Below, in pieces: positions 52,301 through 63,500 of a DNA stretch of 64,000 bases. The DNA is from DASRFA01 sp035651755 (GTDB lineage: Bacteria; Desulfobacterota; Binatia; UBA12015), in contig DASRFA010000043.1 of NCBI GenBank assembly GCA_035651755.1, forward strand, positions 186,001-250,000, in the 5' to 3' direction. The first letter of the stretch is position 1, and every line of letters starts with the position of its first letter. The notes under the pieces were generated by a model. It saw nothing but the letters and a program-made list of their open reading frames with translations, did no database searches and was not told where the DNA came from. Both the position numbers and the translations under genes were made by a program.

Positions 52301-55279
52301 TTGTCGGCCTCGGATTTCGTGAACCGCGAGAACGCGGACCTGATCGACGAGATGTATCGCCGGTACGCGCGCGACCCCGGCTCGGTCGAGCCGGAGTGGC
52401 GCGCGTTCTTCGACGGCCTGGAGCTCGGCCTGAGCGCCCGCGACGGCGGCGGACCGCCCGGCGCGATCGCATCGGAGCCCGGCGCGACCACGACCGCCGC
52501 GGCCCCGCCGCTCGCCGAAGAGTACCGCGCCAAGACGTCCGGCCTCGTGAACGCCTATCGCGACCTCGGCCACCTGCTCGCGGACGTGAACCCGCTCGCT
52601 CCGCCGCCGAAGGACCATCCGCTGCTCGACCTCTCGCAGTACGCGCTCGGCGAGGAGGACCTCGATCGGCCGTGCGATCCGGGCGGCTTCCACGGCGCGC
52701 CGCCGCCGACGCTCCGCGCGCTGCTGCAGGCGCTCCGCAATACCTATTGCCGGACCCTCGGCGTCGAGTACTTCGGCCTCCGCGATCCCGAAGAGCGCGC
52801 GTGGCTCGAGGAGCGCATGGAGCCGGCGCGCAACGCACCGTCGCTCGAGCGCGCGGATCGCCTACGGGTCTACTCGAAGCTGGTCGAGGGGGAGAGCTTC
52901 GAGCAGTTCCTGCACGTCAAGTTCCCCGGCCAGAAGCGCTTCTCGCTCGAGGGCGGCGAGACCGTGATCCCGATGCTCGACGCGCTCGTCGAGGGCGCGG
53001 CCGATGAGGCCGTCGACCAGATCGTCCTCGGCATGGCGCATCGCGGCCGCCTGAACGTCCTCGCGAACGTCGTCCGCAAGCCCTACGAGATGATCTTCGC
53101 CGAGTTCGAGGGGTCGACGCTCCCCGACTGGGTCCAGGGCGACGGCGACGTCAAGTACCACCAGGGCTACTCGCGCGACCACCACGCCCGGAACGGCCGG
53201 ACCGTGCACGTCTCGCTGACCCCGAACCCGAGCCACCTCGAGCTCGTGAACCCGGTGGTCGAGGGCAAGGTCCGCGCGAAGCAGAACCAGCTCGGCGACC
53301 ACGATCGCAACCGCGTGATGCCGATCCTGCTGCACGGCGATGCGTCCTTCATCGGCCAGGGGATCGTGCCGGAGACGCTGCTCCTGACGCACCTGCCCGG
53401 CTTCTTCACCGGCGGCACCGTGCACATCGTGATCAACAACCAGGTCGGGTTCACGACCCCGCCCGAGGCCTACCGGCCGACGCGCTACTGCACCGACATC
53501 GCGCGCATCATCGAGTGCCCGGTCTTCCACGTGAACGGCGACGATCCGGAGATGGCGCTCCACGCGATCGACCTGGCACTCGGCTTCCGCCAGCGCTTCA
53601 AGCGCGACGTCGTGATCGATCTCCTCTGCTACCGGAAGCACGGCCACAACGAGGCCGACGAGCCGACCTTCACGCAGCCGGTCATGTACAAGCGGATCGC
53701 CGACCACCCGGGCGTCCGCGCGCTGTACGCGGCGAAGCTCCTCCGCGAGGGCGTCGCGACCGAGGCCGAGCTCGACGCGATCAAGAAGGACGTGCTCGAG
53801 ATCTTCGACCTCGCCCTCCAGTACGCGCGCGACTTCCGGCCGCGCCAGGAGGTCTTCAGCTTCGGCGACGCGTGGAGCGGCCTCGGGCCCGCCGGCACCG
53901 AGCGCTCGACCGCGACGAACGTCGAGCGCCCGCTCCTTCTCGCGATCTCCGAGCGCGCCGCCGCCGTCCCGCCGGGCTTCCGCGTGCACCCCAAGGTTCA
54001 GAAGCAGTACGAGGCGCGCGTCGAGATGGTGAAGCGCGGCACCGGCATCGACTGGGGGTGCGCGGAGATGCTCGCGCTCGGCGCGCTCCTCCTCGAGGGC
54101 ACGCCCGTCCGCATGTGCGGCGAGGACACCGGCCGCGGCACGTTCAGCCATCGCCACGCCGTCCTGCACGACCAGGAGAACGGGACGACGCACGTGCCGC
54201 TGAACTCGATCGCGGGACCGGGCGAGTCGCAGGCGAGCTTCGAGGTCGTCGACAGCATGCTGTCGGAGGAGGCGGTGCTCGGCTTCGAGTACGGCTTCTC
54301 GTCCGCGGCGCCGCACACGCTCACGATCTGGGAGGCGCAGTTCGGCGACTTCGCGAACGGCGCCCAGGCGATCGTCGACACCTTCATCGCGGCCGCCGAG
54401 TCGAAGTGGCAGCGGGCGAGCGGCCTCGTCCTCTACCTGCCGCACGGCTACGAGGGCCAGGGCCCCGAGCACTCGAGCGCCCGTCTCGAGCGCTGGCTGC
54501 AGCTTTGCGCCGACGACAACCTCCAGGTCGTCTACCCGACGACCGCCGGGCAGCTGTTCCACCTGCTGCGCCGGCAGATGCGGCGGCCCTTCCGGAAGCC
54601 GCTCGTCGTGATGACGCCGAAGAGCCTGCTGCGCTTCGCCCCCGCGACCTCCGCGGTCGAGGAGCTCGCCCAGGGAGCGTTCCAGCCGGTCCTTCCGGAC
54701 CCGGTCGCGCTCGACGTCGCGGGCGTGACCGCCGTCGCGCTCTGCTCCGGAAAGGTCTTCTACGACCTCGCCAAGGCGCGCCAGGATCGCGCGGACCTCC
54801 GGGTCGCGCTCGTCCGCGTCGAGGAGCTCTATCCGCTTCCCGAGCGCGAGATCCGCGCCGCGCTCGAAGCGTACCCGCAGGCGCGCGACGTCGTGTGGGT
54901 GCAGGAGGAGCCCCGCAACATGGGCGCGTGGACGTACGTGCACGAGCGCCTGCCCGCGCTCCTCGGCCCGGCGCGGGCGCTCCGCTACGCCGGTCGCGAC
55001 GAGGCCGCGAGCCCCGCGACCGGCTCCTACCGCCTGCACGCGAAGGAGCAGGCCGCGCTCGTGGCCGCGGTCTTCGACGGCGCGCCGCCCGCGCCCGCCG
55101 ACGTCGCGGACGAGGACGCCGAGAACGGCGCGCGCCGCGGCGGGGCCGCGCGCCCGGCGCAGGAGCCGGCCGTCGCCGCGCTCGCCGGTGCGGGCGCGTC
55201 GGCCGGCGGCACGATCGCTTCGTCGCCGCGCCGGCTCTCCGCGAAGGCCGGCGCCTCGCGCTCCGGCGGCGGCCGCTGA
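52301..55279 (+). CDS. sucA: 2-oxoglutarate dehydrogenase E1 component
   Basis: A 992-residue thiamine-diphosphate enzyme that decarboxylates 2-oxoglutarate and passes the succinyl group to E2. It begins at TTG 52301 after GGGGGAAGGG. The N-terminal E2-binding motif is present (NADLIDEMYRRYARDPGSV). Core motifs are GMAHRGRLNVLANVVRKP, HVNGDDPEMALHAI and CYRKHGHNEADEPTFTQP, plus HSSARLERWLQ. The last 65 residues are an Ala/Gly/Pro/Arg-rich tail with no homology I recognise, beyond the usual E1 end (LVAAVFDG). It opens a three-gene operon with sucB and lpdA. Confidence 0.95.
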   Translation: MSASDFVNRENADLIDEMYRRYARDPGSVEPEWRAFFDGLELGLSARDGGGPPGAIASEPGATTTAAAPPLAEEYRAKTSGLVNAYRDLGHLLADVNPLAPPPKDHPLLDLSQYALGEEDLDRPCDPGGFHGAPPPTLRALLQALRNTYCRTLGVEYFGLRDPEERAWLEERMEPARNAPSLERADRLRVYSKLVEGESFEQFLHVKFPGQKRFSLEGGETVIPMLDALVEGAADEAVDQIVLGMAHRGRLNVLANVVRKPYEMIFAEFEGSTLPDWVQGDGDVKYHQGYSRDHHARNGRTVHVSLTPNPSHLELVNPVVEGKVRAKQNQLGDHDRNRVMPILLHGDASFIGQGIVPETLLLTHLPGFFTGGTVHIVINNQVGFTTPPEAYRPTRYCTDIARIIECPVFHVNGDDPEMALHAIDLALGFRQRFKRDVVIDLLCYRKHGHNEADEPTFTQPVMYKRIADHPGVRALYAAKLLREGVATEAELDAIKKDVLEIFDLALQYARDFRPRQEVFSFGDAWSGLGPAGTERSTATNVERPLLLAISERAAAVPPGFRVHPKVQKQYEARVEMVKRGTGIDWGCAEMLALGALLLEGTPVRMCGEDTGRGTFSHRHAVLHDQENGTTHVPLNSIAGPGESQASFEVVDSMLSEEAVLGFEYGFSSAAPHTLTIWEAQFGDFANGAQAIVDTFIAAAESKWQRASGLVLYLPHGYEGQGPEHSSARLERWLQLCADDNLQVVYPTTAGQLFHLLRRQMRRPFRKPLVVMTPKSLLRFAPATSAVEELAQGAFQPVLPDPVALDVAGVTAVALCSGKVFYDLAKARQDRADLRVALVRVEELYPLPEREIRAALEAYPQARDVVWVQEEPRNMGAWTYVHERLPALLGPARALRYAGRDEAASPATGSYRLHAKEQAALVAAVFDGAPPAPADVADEDAENGARRGGAARPAQEPAVAALAGAGASAGGTIASSPRRLSAKAGASRSGGGR

Positions 55280-55298
55280 TCGGCGAAGAGGGGCGGCC

Positions 55299-56753
<1,455 letters not shown>

Positions 56754-56758
56754 GCGGC

Positions 56759-58186
56759 GTGGCGATCCAGCGGGCACCGGGCGCGGAGGAGTCCGCCTAC
56801 GACCTGATCGTGATCGGGTCGGGGCCGGGCGGCTACGTCGCCGCGATCCGCGCCGCGCAGCTCGGCATGCGGACGGCGTGCATCGAGAAGGACGCGTCGC
56901 TCGGCGGGACGTGCCTCAACGTCGGGTGCATCCCGAGCAAGGCGATGCTCACGTCGAGCGAGCACTACGATTTCGCGCAGAAGCACTTCGCCGAGCACGG
57001 CGTGAAGGTCGAGGGCCTCTCCGTCGACCTGCCCGCGATGATGAAGCGGAAGGAGCGCGTCGTGACCGCGCTCACGCGCGGGGTCGGGACTCTCTTCAAG
57101 AAGAACGGGGTCGTGCCCGTGAACGGGCGCGCGCGCATCGTCGCGCCCGGACGCGTCGCGGTCGAGTCCAACGGCTCTCGGCGCGAGCTCACCGCGCCGC
57201 GCATCCTGGTCGCGACCGGCAGCGTTCCGATCGAGCTTCCCGGACTCCGCTTCGACGGGAAGCGCATCGTCGACTCGACCGCCGCCCTCGAGCTTCCCGC
57301 GGTGCCGCGCGCGATGGTCGTCGTCGGCGCGGGCGCGATCGGCCTCGAGCTCGGGTCGGTGTGGCGCCGGCTCGGCGCGAAGGTGACCGTCGTCGAGCTG
57401 ACGCCGGGCTGCGTGCCCGGCATGGATCGCGAGATGGCGAAGCTCCTCGAGCGGTCGCTCCGCGGTCAGGGGCTGACGTTCCGCTTCGAGACGCGCGTCG
57501 AGTCGGCCGAGGCCGGAACGGACGGCGTCGCGCTGACGGTCGTCGACAAGGCGGGCGCCAGGAGCTCGCTCGCGGCCGACGTCGTGCTGGTCGCGGTCGG
57601 CCGGCGCGCCTACTCGGAGGGCGTGGGCCTCGACGACGCCGGCGTGAAGAAGGACGAGCGCGGCCGCGTCGTCGTCGGCGAGCACTGGGAGACGAGCGTT
57701 CCCGGCGTGTTCGCGATCGGCGACGTCATCCCGGGCGCGATGCTCGCGCACAAGGCGGAGGACGAGGGCGTCGCGGCGACCGAGCGCATGGCCGGAAAGG
57801 CCGGCCACGTGAACTACGACGCGATCCCGAACGTCGTCTACACCTGGCCCGAGCTCGCGAGCGTCGGCTGGACCGAGGAGCAGTGCGCGCTGCGGGAGCT
57901 ACCCGTCAAGATCGGCAAGGTCCCGTTCATCGCGAACCCGCGCGCGAAGACGATGGGCGAGACCGACGGCACCGTGAAGATCATCGCCGACGCCCGCACG
58001 GACCGGATCGTCGGCGCGCACATCCTCGGACCGCAGGCGTCCGACCTCATCGCGGAGCTCACGCTCGCGATCGAGATGGGCGCCGCGAGCGAGGACGTCG
58101 CGCGCACGTGCCACGCGCACCCGACGCTGCCGGAGGCGGTGAAGGAAGCATCGCTCGCGGTCCTCGGGCGCACGATCAACGTCTAG
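56759..58186 (+). CDS. lpdA: Dihydrolipoyl dehydrogenase (E3)
   Basis: A 475-residue FAD flavoprotein that reoxidises the lipoyl group and reduces NAD. The redox disulfide is in GGTCLNVGCIPSKAML. The FAD fold is LIVIGSGPGGYVAAIRAAQ, the NAD fold VVVGAGAIGLELGSVW and the base His is in CHAHPTLPEA. It starts at GTG 56759, five bases after the sucB stop. Its TAG stop directly abuts the left end of the foldback element at 58186. With sucA and sucB it completes the citric-acid-cycle complex. Confidence 0.95.
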   Translation: MAIQRAPGAEESAYDLIVIGSGPGGYVAAIRAAQLGMRTACIEKDASLGGTCLNVGCIPSKAMLTSSEHYDFAQKHFAEHGVKVEGLSVDLPAMMKRKERVVTALTRGVGTLFKKNGVVPVNGRARIVAPGRVAVESNGSRRELTAPRILVATGSVPIELPGLRFDGKRIVDSTAALELPAVPRAMVVVGAGAIGLELGSVWRRLGAKVTVVELTPGCVPGMDREMAKLLERSLRGQGLTFRFETRVESAEAGTDGVALTVVDKAGARSSLAADVVLVAVGRRAYSEGVGLDDAGVKKDERGRVVVGEHWETSVPGVFAIGDVIPGAMLAHKAEDEGVAATERMAGKAGHVNYDAIPNVVYTWPELASVGWTEEQCALRELPVKIGKVPFIANPRAKTMGETDGTVKIIADARTDRIVGAHILGPQASDLIAELTLAIEMGAASEDVARTCHAHPTLPEAVKEASLAVLGRTINV

Positions 58187-58349
58187 GAGTCTGTCCGAGT
58201 AAGGACTCGGAGCGAGAAGCGCGAGGCGCCGCGAGCGCAAGGCGCCGAGCCCGAAGGCGTATCCACTGTGATACGTCGAGGGCGCGGCAACGCGGCGATC
58301 GCGGATGCATCGCGCTTCGCAGCCCGATGCCCTTACTCGGACCGACTCC
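58186..58349. mobile_element. 164-bp MITE-like foldback element with 19-bp terminal inverted repeats
   Basis: The ends GGAGTCTGTCCGAGTAAGG (58186-58204) and its partner at 58331-58349 (reverse complement GGAGTCGGTCCGAGTAAGG) match at 18 of 19 positions. The interior is an imperfect continuous palindrome whose apex, CGTATC and GATACG around CACTGT (58258-58275), lies at the exact centre. No transposase gene is present. No clear target duplication is seen (the flanks are GTCTA and GACGC). It sits between the convergent ends of lpdA and a GNAT gene and overlaps both boundaries. Confidence 0.75.
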
Positions 58350-58848
58350 GACGCACACCCGACCGCCGTACCGGGTCGCTGGCGGCCGCGAGCTCGATCT
58401 CGAGGACCGGCAGCGTGCGACCGGGCGGCGTCGACGCCACCTCGCCCACGCGGCGCGCTCCCATCCGGCGATAGAACGCCTCGGCGTTCGGATCGGACGC
58501 GATCCGGAGCACCGATCCGCCGAGCGAGCTCGCAGTCGCGACGGCGTGCCGGAGAAGCGCGGCCCCGACGCCGGCGCCCATTTGCGGAGGGTCGACCCAG
58601 AGGTGATCGAGCTCGAAGACGTCGCCTTCGCGCGTGAGCCCGTAGAACCCGAGGATCGCCTCGCCAGCGGTCGCGCAGTACACGGGGTCGCGCTCGACGG
58701 CGTCGGGCGCGACCGTCAGGTCGCGGCGCCAGAGCTCGATGAGCGACTCGTCGTATCCCCAGTGGCGCTTCGCCGCGAAGGCGACGCGCGTGAGCTCGCT
58801 CGCATCCTCGGCGCACGCTCGGCGGATCGCCCGGCGCGACTCGGTCAT
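58333..58848 (-). CDS. GNAT acetyltransferase whose 3' end lies in the foldback element
   Basis: A 171-residue GNAT. The acetyl-CoA loop is PPQMGAGVGAALLRHAV and the C-terminal motif is NAEAFYRRMGARRVGEV. The family core ends at about LPVLEIELAA. The following 17 residues (SDPVRRSGVRRSRSE and neighbours) and the TAA stop at 58335-58333 come from the right part of the foldback element. ATG 58848 or, four codons earlier, 58860 may start the protein. The acceptor substrate is unknown. It converges with lpdA. Confidence 0.85.
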   Translation of the reverse strand: MTESRRAIRRACAEDASELTRVAFAAKRHWGYDESLIELWRRDLTVAPDAVERDPVYCATAGEAILGFYGLTREGDVFELDHLWVDPPQMGAGVGAALLRHAVATASSLGGSVLRIASDPNAEAFYRRMGARRVGEVASTPPGRTLPVLEIELAAASDPVRRSGVRRSRSE

Positions 58849-58920
58849 GCCGCGCAGCATGCCCGTTCCGGCGCGCCGTCGCGACTTGCGGAATCCCGAC
58901 CGCCGCGGCCATGAAGCGAC

Positions 58921-60021
58921 ATGGCGAACGACGCGACGGGGACGCTCGGGGCCGCGGTGGTCGGAACCGGGTTCGGTTGCTTGACGCACCTGCGCGCGCT
59001 CCGCGCCGCGGGGTTCCGGGTCGAGGCGCTGGTCGGGCGGAACTTCCTCCGGACGACGGAGCGGGCGAAGCGATTCGGCGTGCCGCGCGCGTGCACGACG
59101 CTCGAGGACGCTCTCGCGCTGCCCGAGGTCGACGCGGTGACGGTCGCGACGCCGCCGTTCGCTCACGCGCCGGTCGTGCACGCGGCGGTCGCCGCCGGGA
59201 AGCACGTGCTCTGCGAGAAGCCGTTCGCGCGCGACGCGACCGAGGCGCGCGCCCTGCTCGACGCGGCGACCGCCGCCGGCGTCGTCCACCTGCTCGGGAC
59301 CGAGTTCCGCTTCGCGACCGCGCAGGCGCTCTCGGCGCGCGCGATCGCCGAGGGGGCGATCGGCGAGCCGCGCCTCGTCACCCTCATGCTCCACGTGCCG
59401 ATGCTCGCGCATCGGAGCGCAGAGGTGCCCGACTGGTGGTCCGACCGCGGCCAGGGCGGGGGGTGGCTCGGCGCGCACGGATCGCACCTGATCGACCAGG
59501 TCCGCCACACGCTCGGGGAGTTCGAGGGCGTGAGCGCGAGCCTGCAGCACGTTTCGGAGAAGGACTGGTCGGCGGAGGACACGTACACCGTCCACTTCCG
59601 GTTGGTGACGGGCGTCGCCGGCGTCCTGCAGAGCTCGGCCAGCCTCTGGGGGCGGTTCATGGCGTGCACCCAGATCGCCGGCAGCCGCGGGACGCTCTGG
59701 CTCGAGGGCGACGAGGTCTGGGTCGCGGACGAAGGAGGCGCGCGCCGCCTGCCGGTCCCCGAAGACCTCGCGCTGGGAGCGCCCGAGCCCCCGCCGTCGG
59801 ACGGCATGACGACGGCGTACGACATGATGCACATGACCGGCATCGACTTCCCGCCGTACGTGCGGCTCTGCGAGCGCTTCCGCGATCTGATCCTCGGGCG
59901 CCCGATCCCGAAGGACCCCGCGCCGGCGACGTTCGCCGACGGCGTCGCGGGCATGGAGGTCATCGACGCGATCCGGGATTCTTCGGACGAGCGCCGCTGG
60001 GTCGCGGTCGGCGGCCGCTGA
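58921..60021 (+). CDS. Gfo/Idh/MocA family oxidoreductase
   Basis: A 366-residue NAD(P)-dependent dehydrogenase. The N-terminal Rossmann domain has AAVVGTGFGCLTHLRALRA and DAVTVATPPFAHAPVV. The characteristic CEKPFARDATEA contains the catalytic Lys. The C-terminal alpha/beta domain has GGGWLGAHGSHLIDQ with a conserved His. Members oxidise sugars, inositols or related polyols; the substrate is not determined. It is divergent from the GNAT gene and converges with the GFA gene. Confidence 0.9.
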   Translation: MANDATGTLGAAVVGTGFGCLTHLRALRAAGFRVEALVGRNFLRTTERAKRFGVPRACTTLEDALALPEVDAVTVATPPFAHAPVVHAAVAAGKHVLCEKPFARDATEARALLDAATAAGVVHLLGTEFRFATAQALSARAIAEGAIGEPRLVTLMLHVPMLAHRSAEVPDWWSDRGQGGGWLGAHGSHLIDQVRHTLGEFEGVSASLQHVSEKDWSAEDTYTVHFRLVTGVAGVLQSSASLWGRFMACTQIAGSRGTLWLEGDEVWVADEGGARRLPVPEDLALGAPEPPPSDGMTTAYDMMHMTGIDFPPYVRLCERFRDLILGRPIPKDPAPATFADGVAGMEVIDAIRDSSDERRWVAVGGR

Positions 60022-60029
60022 GCGGCGCG

Positions 60030-60446
60030 TCAGGCGGTCTCGTCGGTCGGCGGGACGACGCCCTCCGGGTACTGCGGCAGCACGTCTGCGATCTCGTACC
60101 ACGGCGCCTTCGATGCGACCCAGAAGTGGGCGAGCGCACGGCGCCCCGGGTCGCCGTCGAGGGTGCCGAGGCGAAACCGGAGCGACCCGGGCTCCGCATC
60201 GGTCCGGCTGTAGAGGGGCGAGCCGCAGCGGCGGCAGAACGCCCGGAGCTTCCCGGGCGACGACTCGTACTCCGTGATCGAGTCACGGCCGCCGAGCCAC
60301 CCGACCGTCTCGACTCGCACGGAGACGTTGGCGCCGAACGCCGAGCCCGACGCCCGCTGGCACATCTTGCAATGGCAGTAGGCCAGCGGCCCGATCTTCC
60401 CCCGCAGGTCGTAACGCACGGTGCCGCACAGACACGCTCCGGTCAT
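60030..60446 (-). CDS. GFA-family (CENP-V/glutathione-dependent formaldehyde-activating) zinc protein
   Basis: A 138-residue protein with the zinc-binding cysteine set of the GFA family: CLCGTV near residue 5, CHCKMCQRASGSAF near residue 24, and FCRRCGSPLYS near residue 71. The fold is a small beta-rich domain with two zinc sites. The name reflects S-hydroxymethylglutathione synthase, but most members have unknown substrates. ATG 60446 is preceded by GGGAGGG-like bases on its strand. It converges with the oxidoreductase gene at an 8-base gap. Confidence 0.88.
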   Translation of the reverse strand: MTGACLCGTVRYDLRGKIGPLAYCHCKMCQRASGSAFGANVSVRVETVGWLGGRDSITEYESSPGKLRAFCRRCGSPLYSRTDAEPGSLRFRLGTLDGDPGRRALAHFWVASKAPWYEIADVLPQYPEGVVPPTDETA

Positions 60447-60577
60447 GACGGATCCCTCCCGCGCCCGTTCGCGCCATCTTGTGCCAATACCGAAGCGCGT
60501 GATAGCGCCGGGCCTCTAGCGGCGCTCCCCTCCGCCGGAACGATCGGGGAACGAGCCGCCGCGCACGGAGGTACCCG

Positions 60578-63500
60578 ATGACCCGACGACTCCCGCGCGG
60601 TCCGCTCGCCGCTCTCGCCGCCGCCGCCATCGCCGTGTTCGGCGCATCGCGCGCCGGCGCGCAGTCGTTCGTGAACTTCGAGTCGGGCCAGGTGCGGCCC
60701 CTCGCCCTCTCGCCCGACGGCACGCGGCTCTTCGCGGCGAACACGCCCGACAACCGGCTCGAGATCTTCACGGTCGGGGCGGGCGGCGCGCTGACGCACG
60801 TGGGCTCCGTGCCCGTCGGTTTGGAGCCGGTCGCGGTCGCGGCGCGGAGCGACGGCGAGGTCTGGGTGGTCAACCACCTCTCCGACAGCGTCAGCATCGT
60901 GGACGTGAGCTCGTCGCCGCCGCACGTCGTCCGGACGCTCCTCGTCGGCGACGAGCCGCGCGACATCGTCTTCGCGGGAGCGGCGCGCGATCGCGCGTTC
61001 ATCACCGCCGCCCATCGCGGTCAGAACGGCGGCTTCGACCCGCAGCTCACGACCGAGGGCGTCGGCCGCGCCGACGTCTGGGTGTTCGACGCGAACGCGC
61101 TCGGGGCGTCGCTCGGCGGGACGCCGCTCACGCGCATCGTGCTCTTCGGCGACACGCCGCGCGCGCTCGCCGTCACGCCCGACGGCGCGTCCGTCTACGC
61201 CGCCGTCTTCGAGTCCGGCAACCAGACCACGACGCTGAACGAGGGCGTCGTGTGCGACGGCGGCGCGAGCGCCGCGCCGTGCAACGTCGGCGGCTTCACG
61301 ATGCCGGGCGGCCTGCCCGCTCCCAACGTGAACGCGCAGGGCACGCAGCAGCCCGAGGTCGGGCTCATCGTGAAGTTCGATCCGATCTCCGGCCAGTGGC
61401 GCGACGAGCTCGGCCGGAACTGGAACAACGGCGTGCGCTTCTCCCTCCCCGACCTCGACGTCTTCCGCATCGACGCGAACGCGAATCCGCCCGCGCAAGC
61501 CGCGAGCTTCGCGCACGTCGGCACGATCCTCTTCAACATGGCCGTCAACCCCGTGAGCGGCCGCGTGTACGTGACGAACACCGAGGCGCGGAACGAGGTC
61601 CGCTTCGAGGGGCCGGGCACGTTCTTCGGCAGCACGACCGTGCGGGGGCATCTGCACGAGGCGCGCATCACGGTGCTCGACGGCGCGAACGTCGTCCCGC
61701 GTCATCTGAACAAGCACATCGACTACGGGACCGTGCCGAGCCCGGCCGGCACGAGCGCGAAGAGCCTCGCGACGCCGGTCGGCGTCGCGGTCTCGAGCGA
61801 CGGGTCGACGCTCTGGGTCGCCGCCTTCGGGTCGAGCAAGCTCGGCGTGTTCTCGACCGCCGAGATCGAGGCCGACACGTTCGTCCCGAGCGCCTCGAAC
61901 CACGTCGCGCTGAGCGGCGGCGGCCCGACGGGCATCGTGCTCGACGAGGCGCGCGGGCGCGCCTACGTCCTCACGCGCTTCGACAACTCGATCTCGGTCG
62001 TCGACACGTCGGCGCGCCAGGAGGTCGGCCACGTCGCGATCTATTCCCCGGAGCCGGCCGAGGTCGTCCTCGGCAGGCCGTTCCTCTACGACGCGGCGTT
62101 CACGTCGAGCAACGGCGAGGCGTCGTGCTCGAGCTGCCACGTCTTCGGCGACTTCGACAGCCTCGCGTGGGACCTCGGCAACCCGGACGACAACGTCCTG
62201 AACAACCCGAACCCGATGCGCCTCATCTTCGGGCAGAACCCGGACTTCCACCCGCTGAAGGGGCCGATGACGACGCAGAGCCTGCGCGGCATGGCGAACC
62301 ACGGCCCGATGCACTGGCGCGGCGACCGCACCGGCGGGAACGACCCGGGCGGCGACTCGCTCGACGAGGACGCCGCCTTCAAGAAGTTCAATCCCGCGTT
62401 CGTCGGCCTGGTCGGGCGCAGCTCACAGCTCTCCGCGCAGGACATGCAGGACTTCGCGGATTTCATCCTGACGGTCACGTACCCGCCCAACCCGATCCGC
62501 GCGCTCGACAACAGCTTGACGGCGACGCAGCAGGCGGGCCGCAACCTCTTCTTCGGCCGCAACACCGACACGTTCTTCAACTGCGACGGCTGCCACCGCC
62601 TCGACCGCGCCGCGGGCTTCTTCGGAAGCGACGGCCTGTCCTCGTTCGAGAACGAGCCGCAGTTCTTCAAGATCGCGCACCTCCGGAACCTGTACCAGAA
62701 GGTCGGAATGTTCGGGATGGCGCAGGTGTCGTTCTTCGCCGCCGGCAACAACGGCAATACCGGCGACCAGGTGCGAGGCTTCGGCTTCCTGCACGACGGC
62801 AGCGTGGACACCACGGCGCGCTTCCACCGCGCGAGCGTCTTCAGCACGAACGACACCGAGGAGCAGCAGCTCGAGCAGTGGATGCTCGCGTTCGACTCGA
62901 ACCTCTTCCCGATCGCGGGCCAGCAGATCACGCTCTCGTCGACGAACGCCGGCGTGGCGGGGACCCGCATCGACCTGCTCCTCGCGCGCGACGACGCCGG
63001 CGAGTGCGAGGTCGTCGTCAAAGGCAACTGGGGCGGGCAGCAGCGCGGCGCGGTCCGCACCGCCGCCGGCACGTTCCGCACGGATCGCGCCTCCGAGGCC
63101 CTCATGACCGACGCCCAGGTCCGCACGCTCGCCGGAGCCGCCGGACAGGAGCTCACCTACACCTGCGTCCCGCCGGGCTCGGGGAATCGCATCGGCGTCG
63201 ATCGCGACGAGGACGGCTTCCTCGACCGCGACGAGCTCGACGCCGGCAGCGATCCGGCGGACGGCTCCAGCATTCCTGCGGGCGCGACGCCGACGCCGAC
63301 CCCGATTCCGACGGCGACCCCGACGCCCACGCCGACGCCCACGCCGACGCGCACGCCCACCCCGACTCCGACGCCGAGCCCGACGCCCACGCCGACTCCC
63401 GTCCCGACGGCCACGCCGACGCCGACGCCGCCGCCGGTCATCCCGGTCGTCCGCATCCGCTCGACGAGCCTGACGCTGCTCGACGACGGAACCGTGCCGG

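Noticed and set aside
63287..63436. Regular repeat that might be a CRISPR or minisatellite
   Set aside because: It is an in-frame Thr-Pro linker with no spacers.
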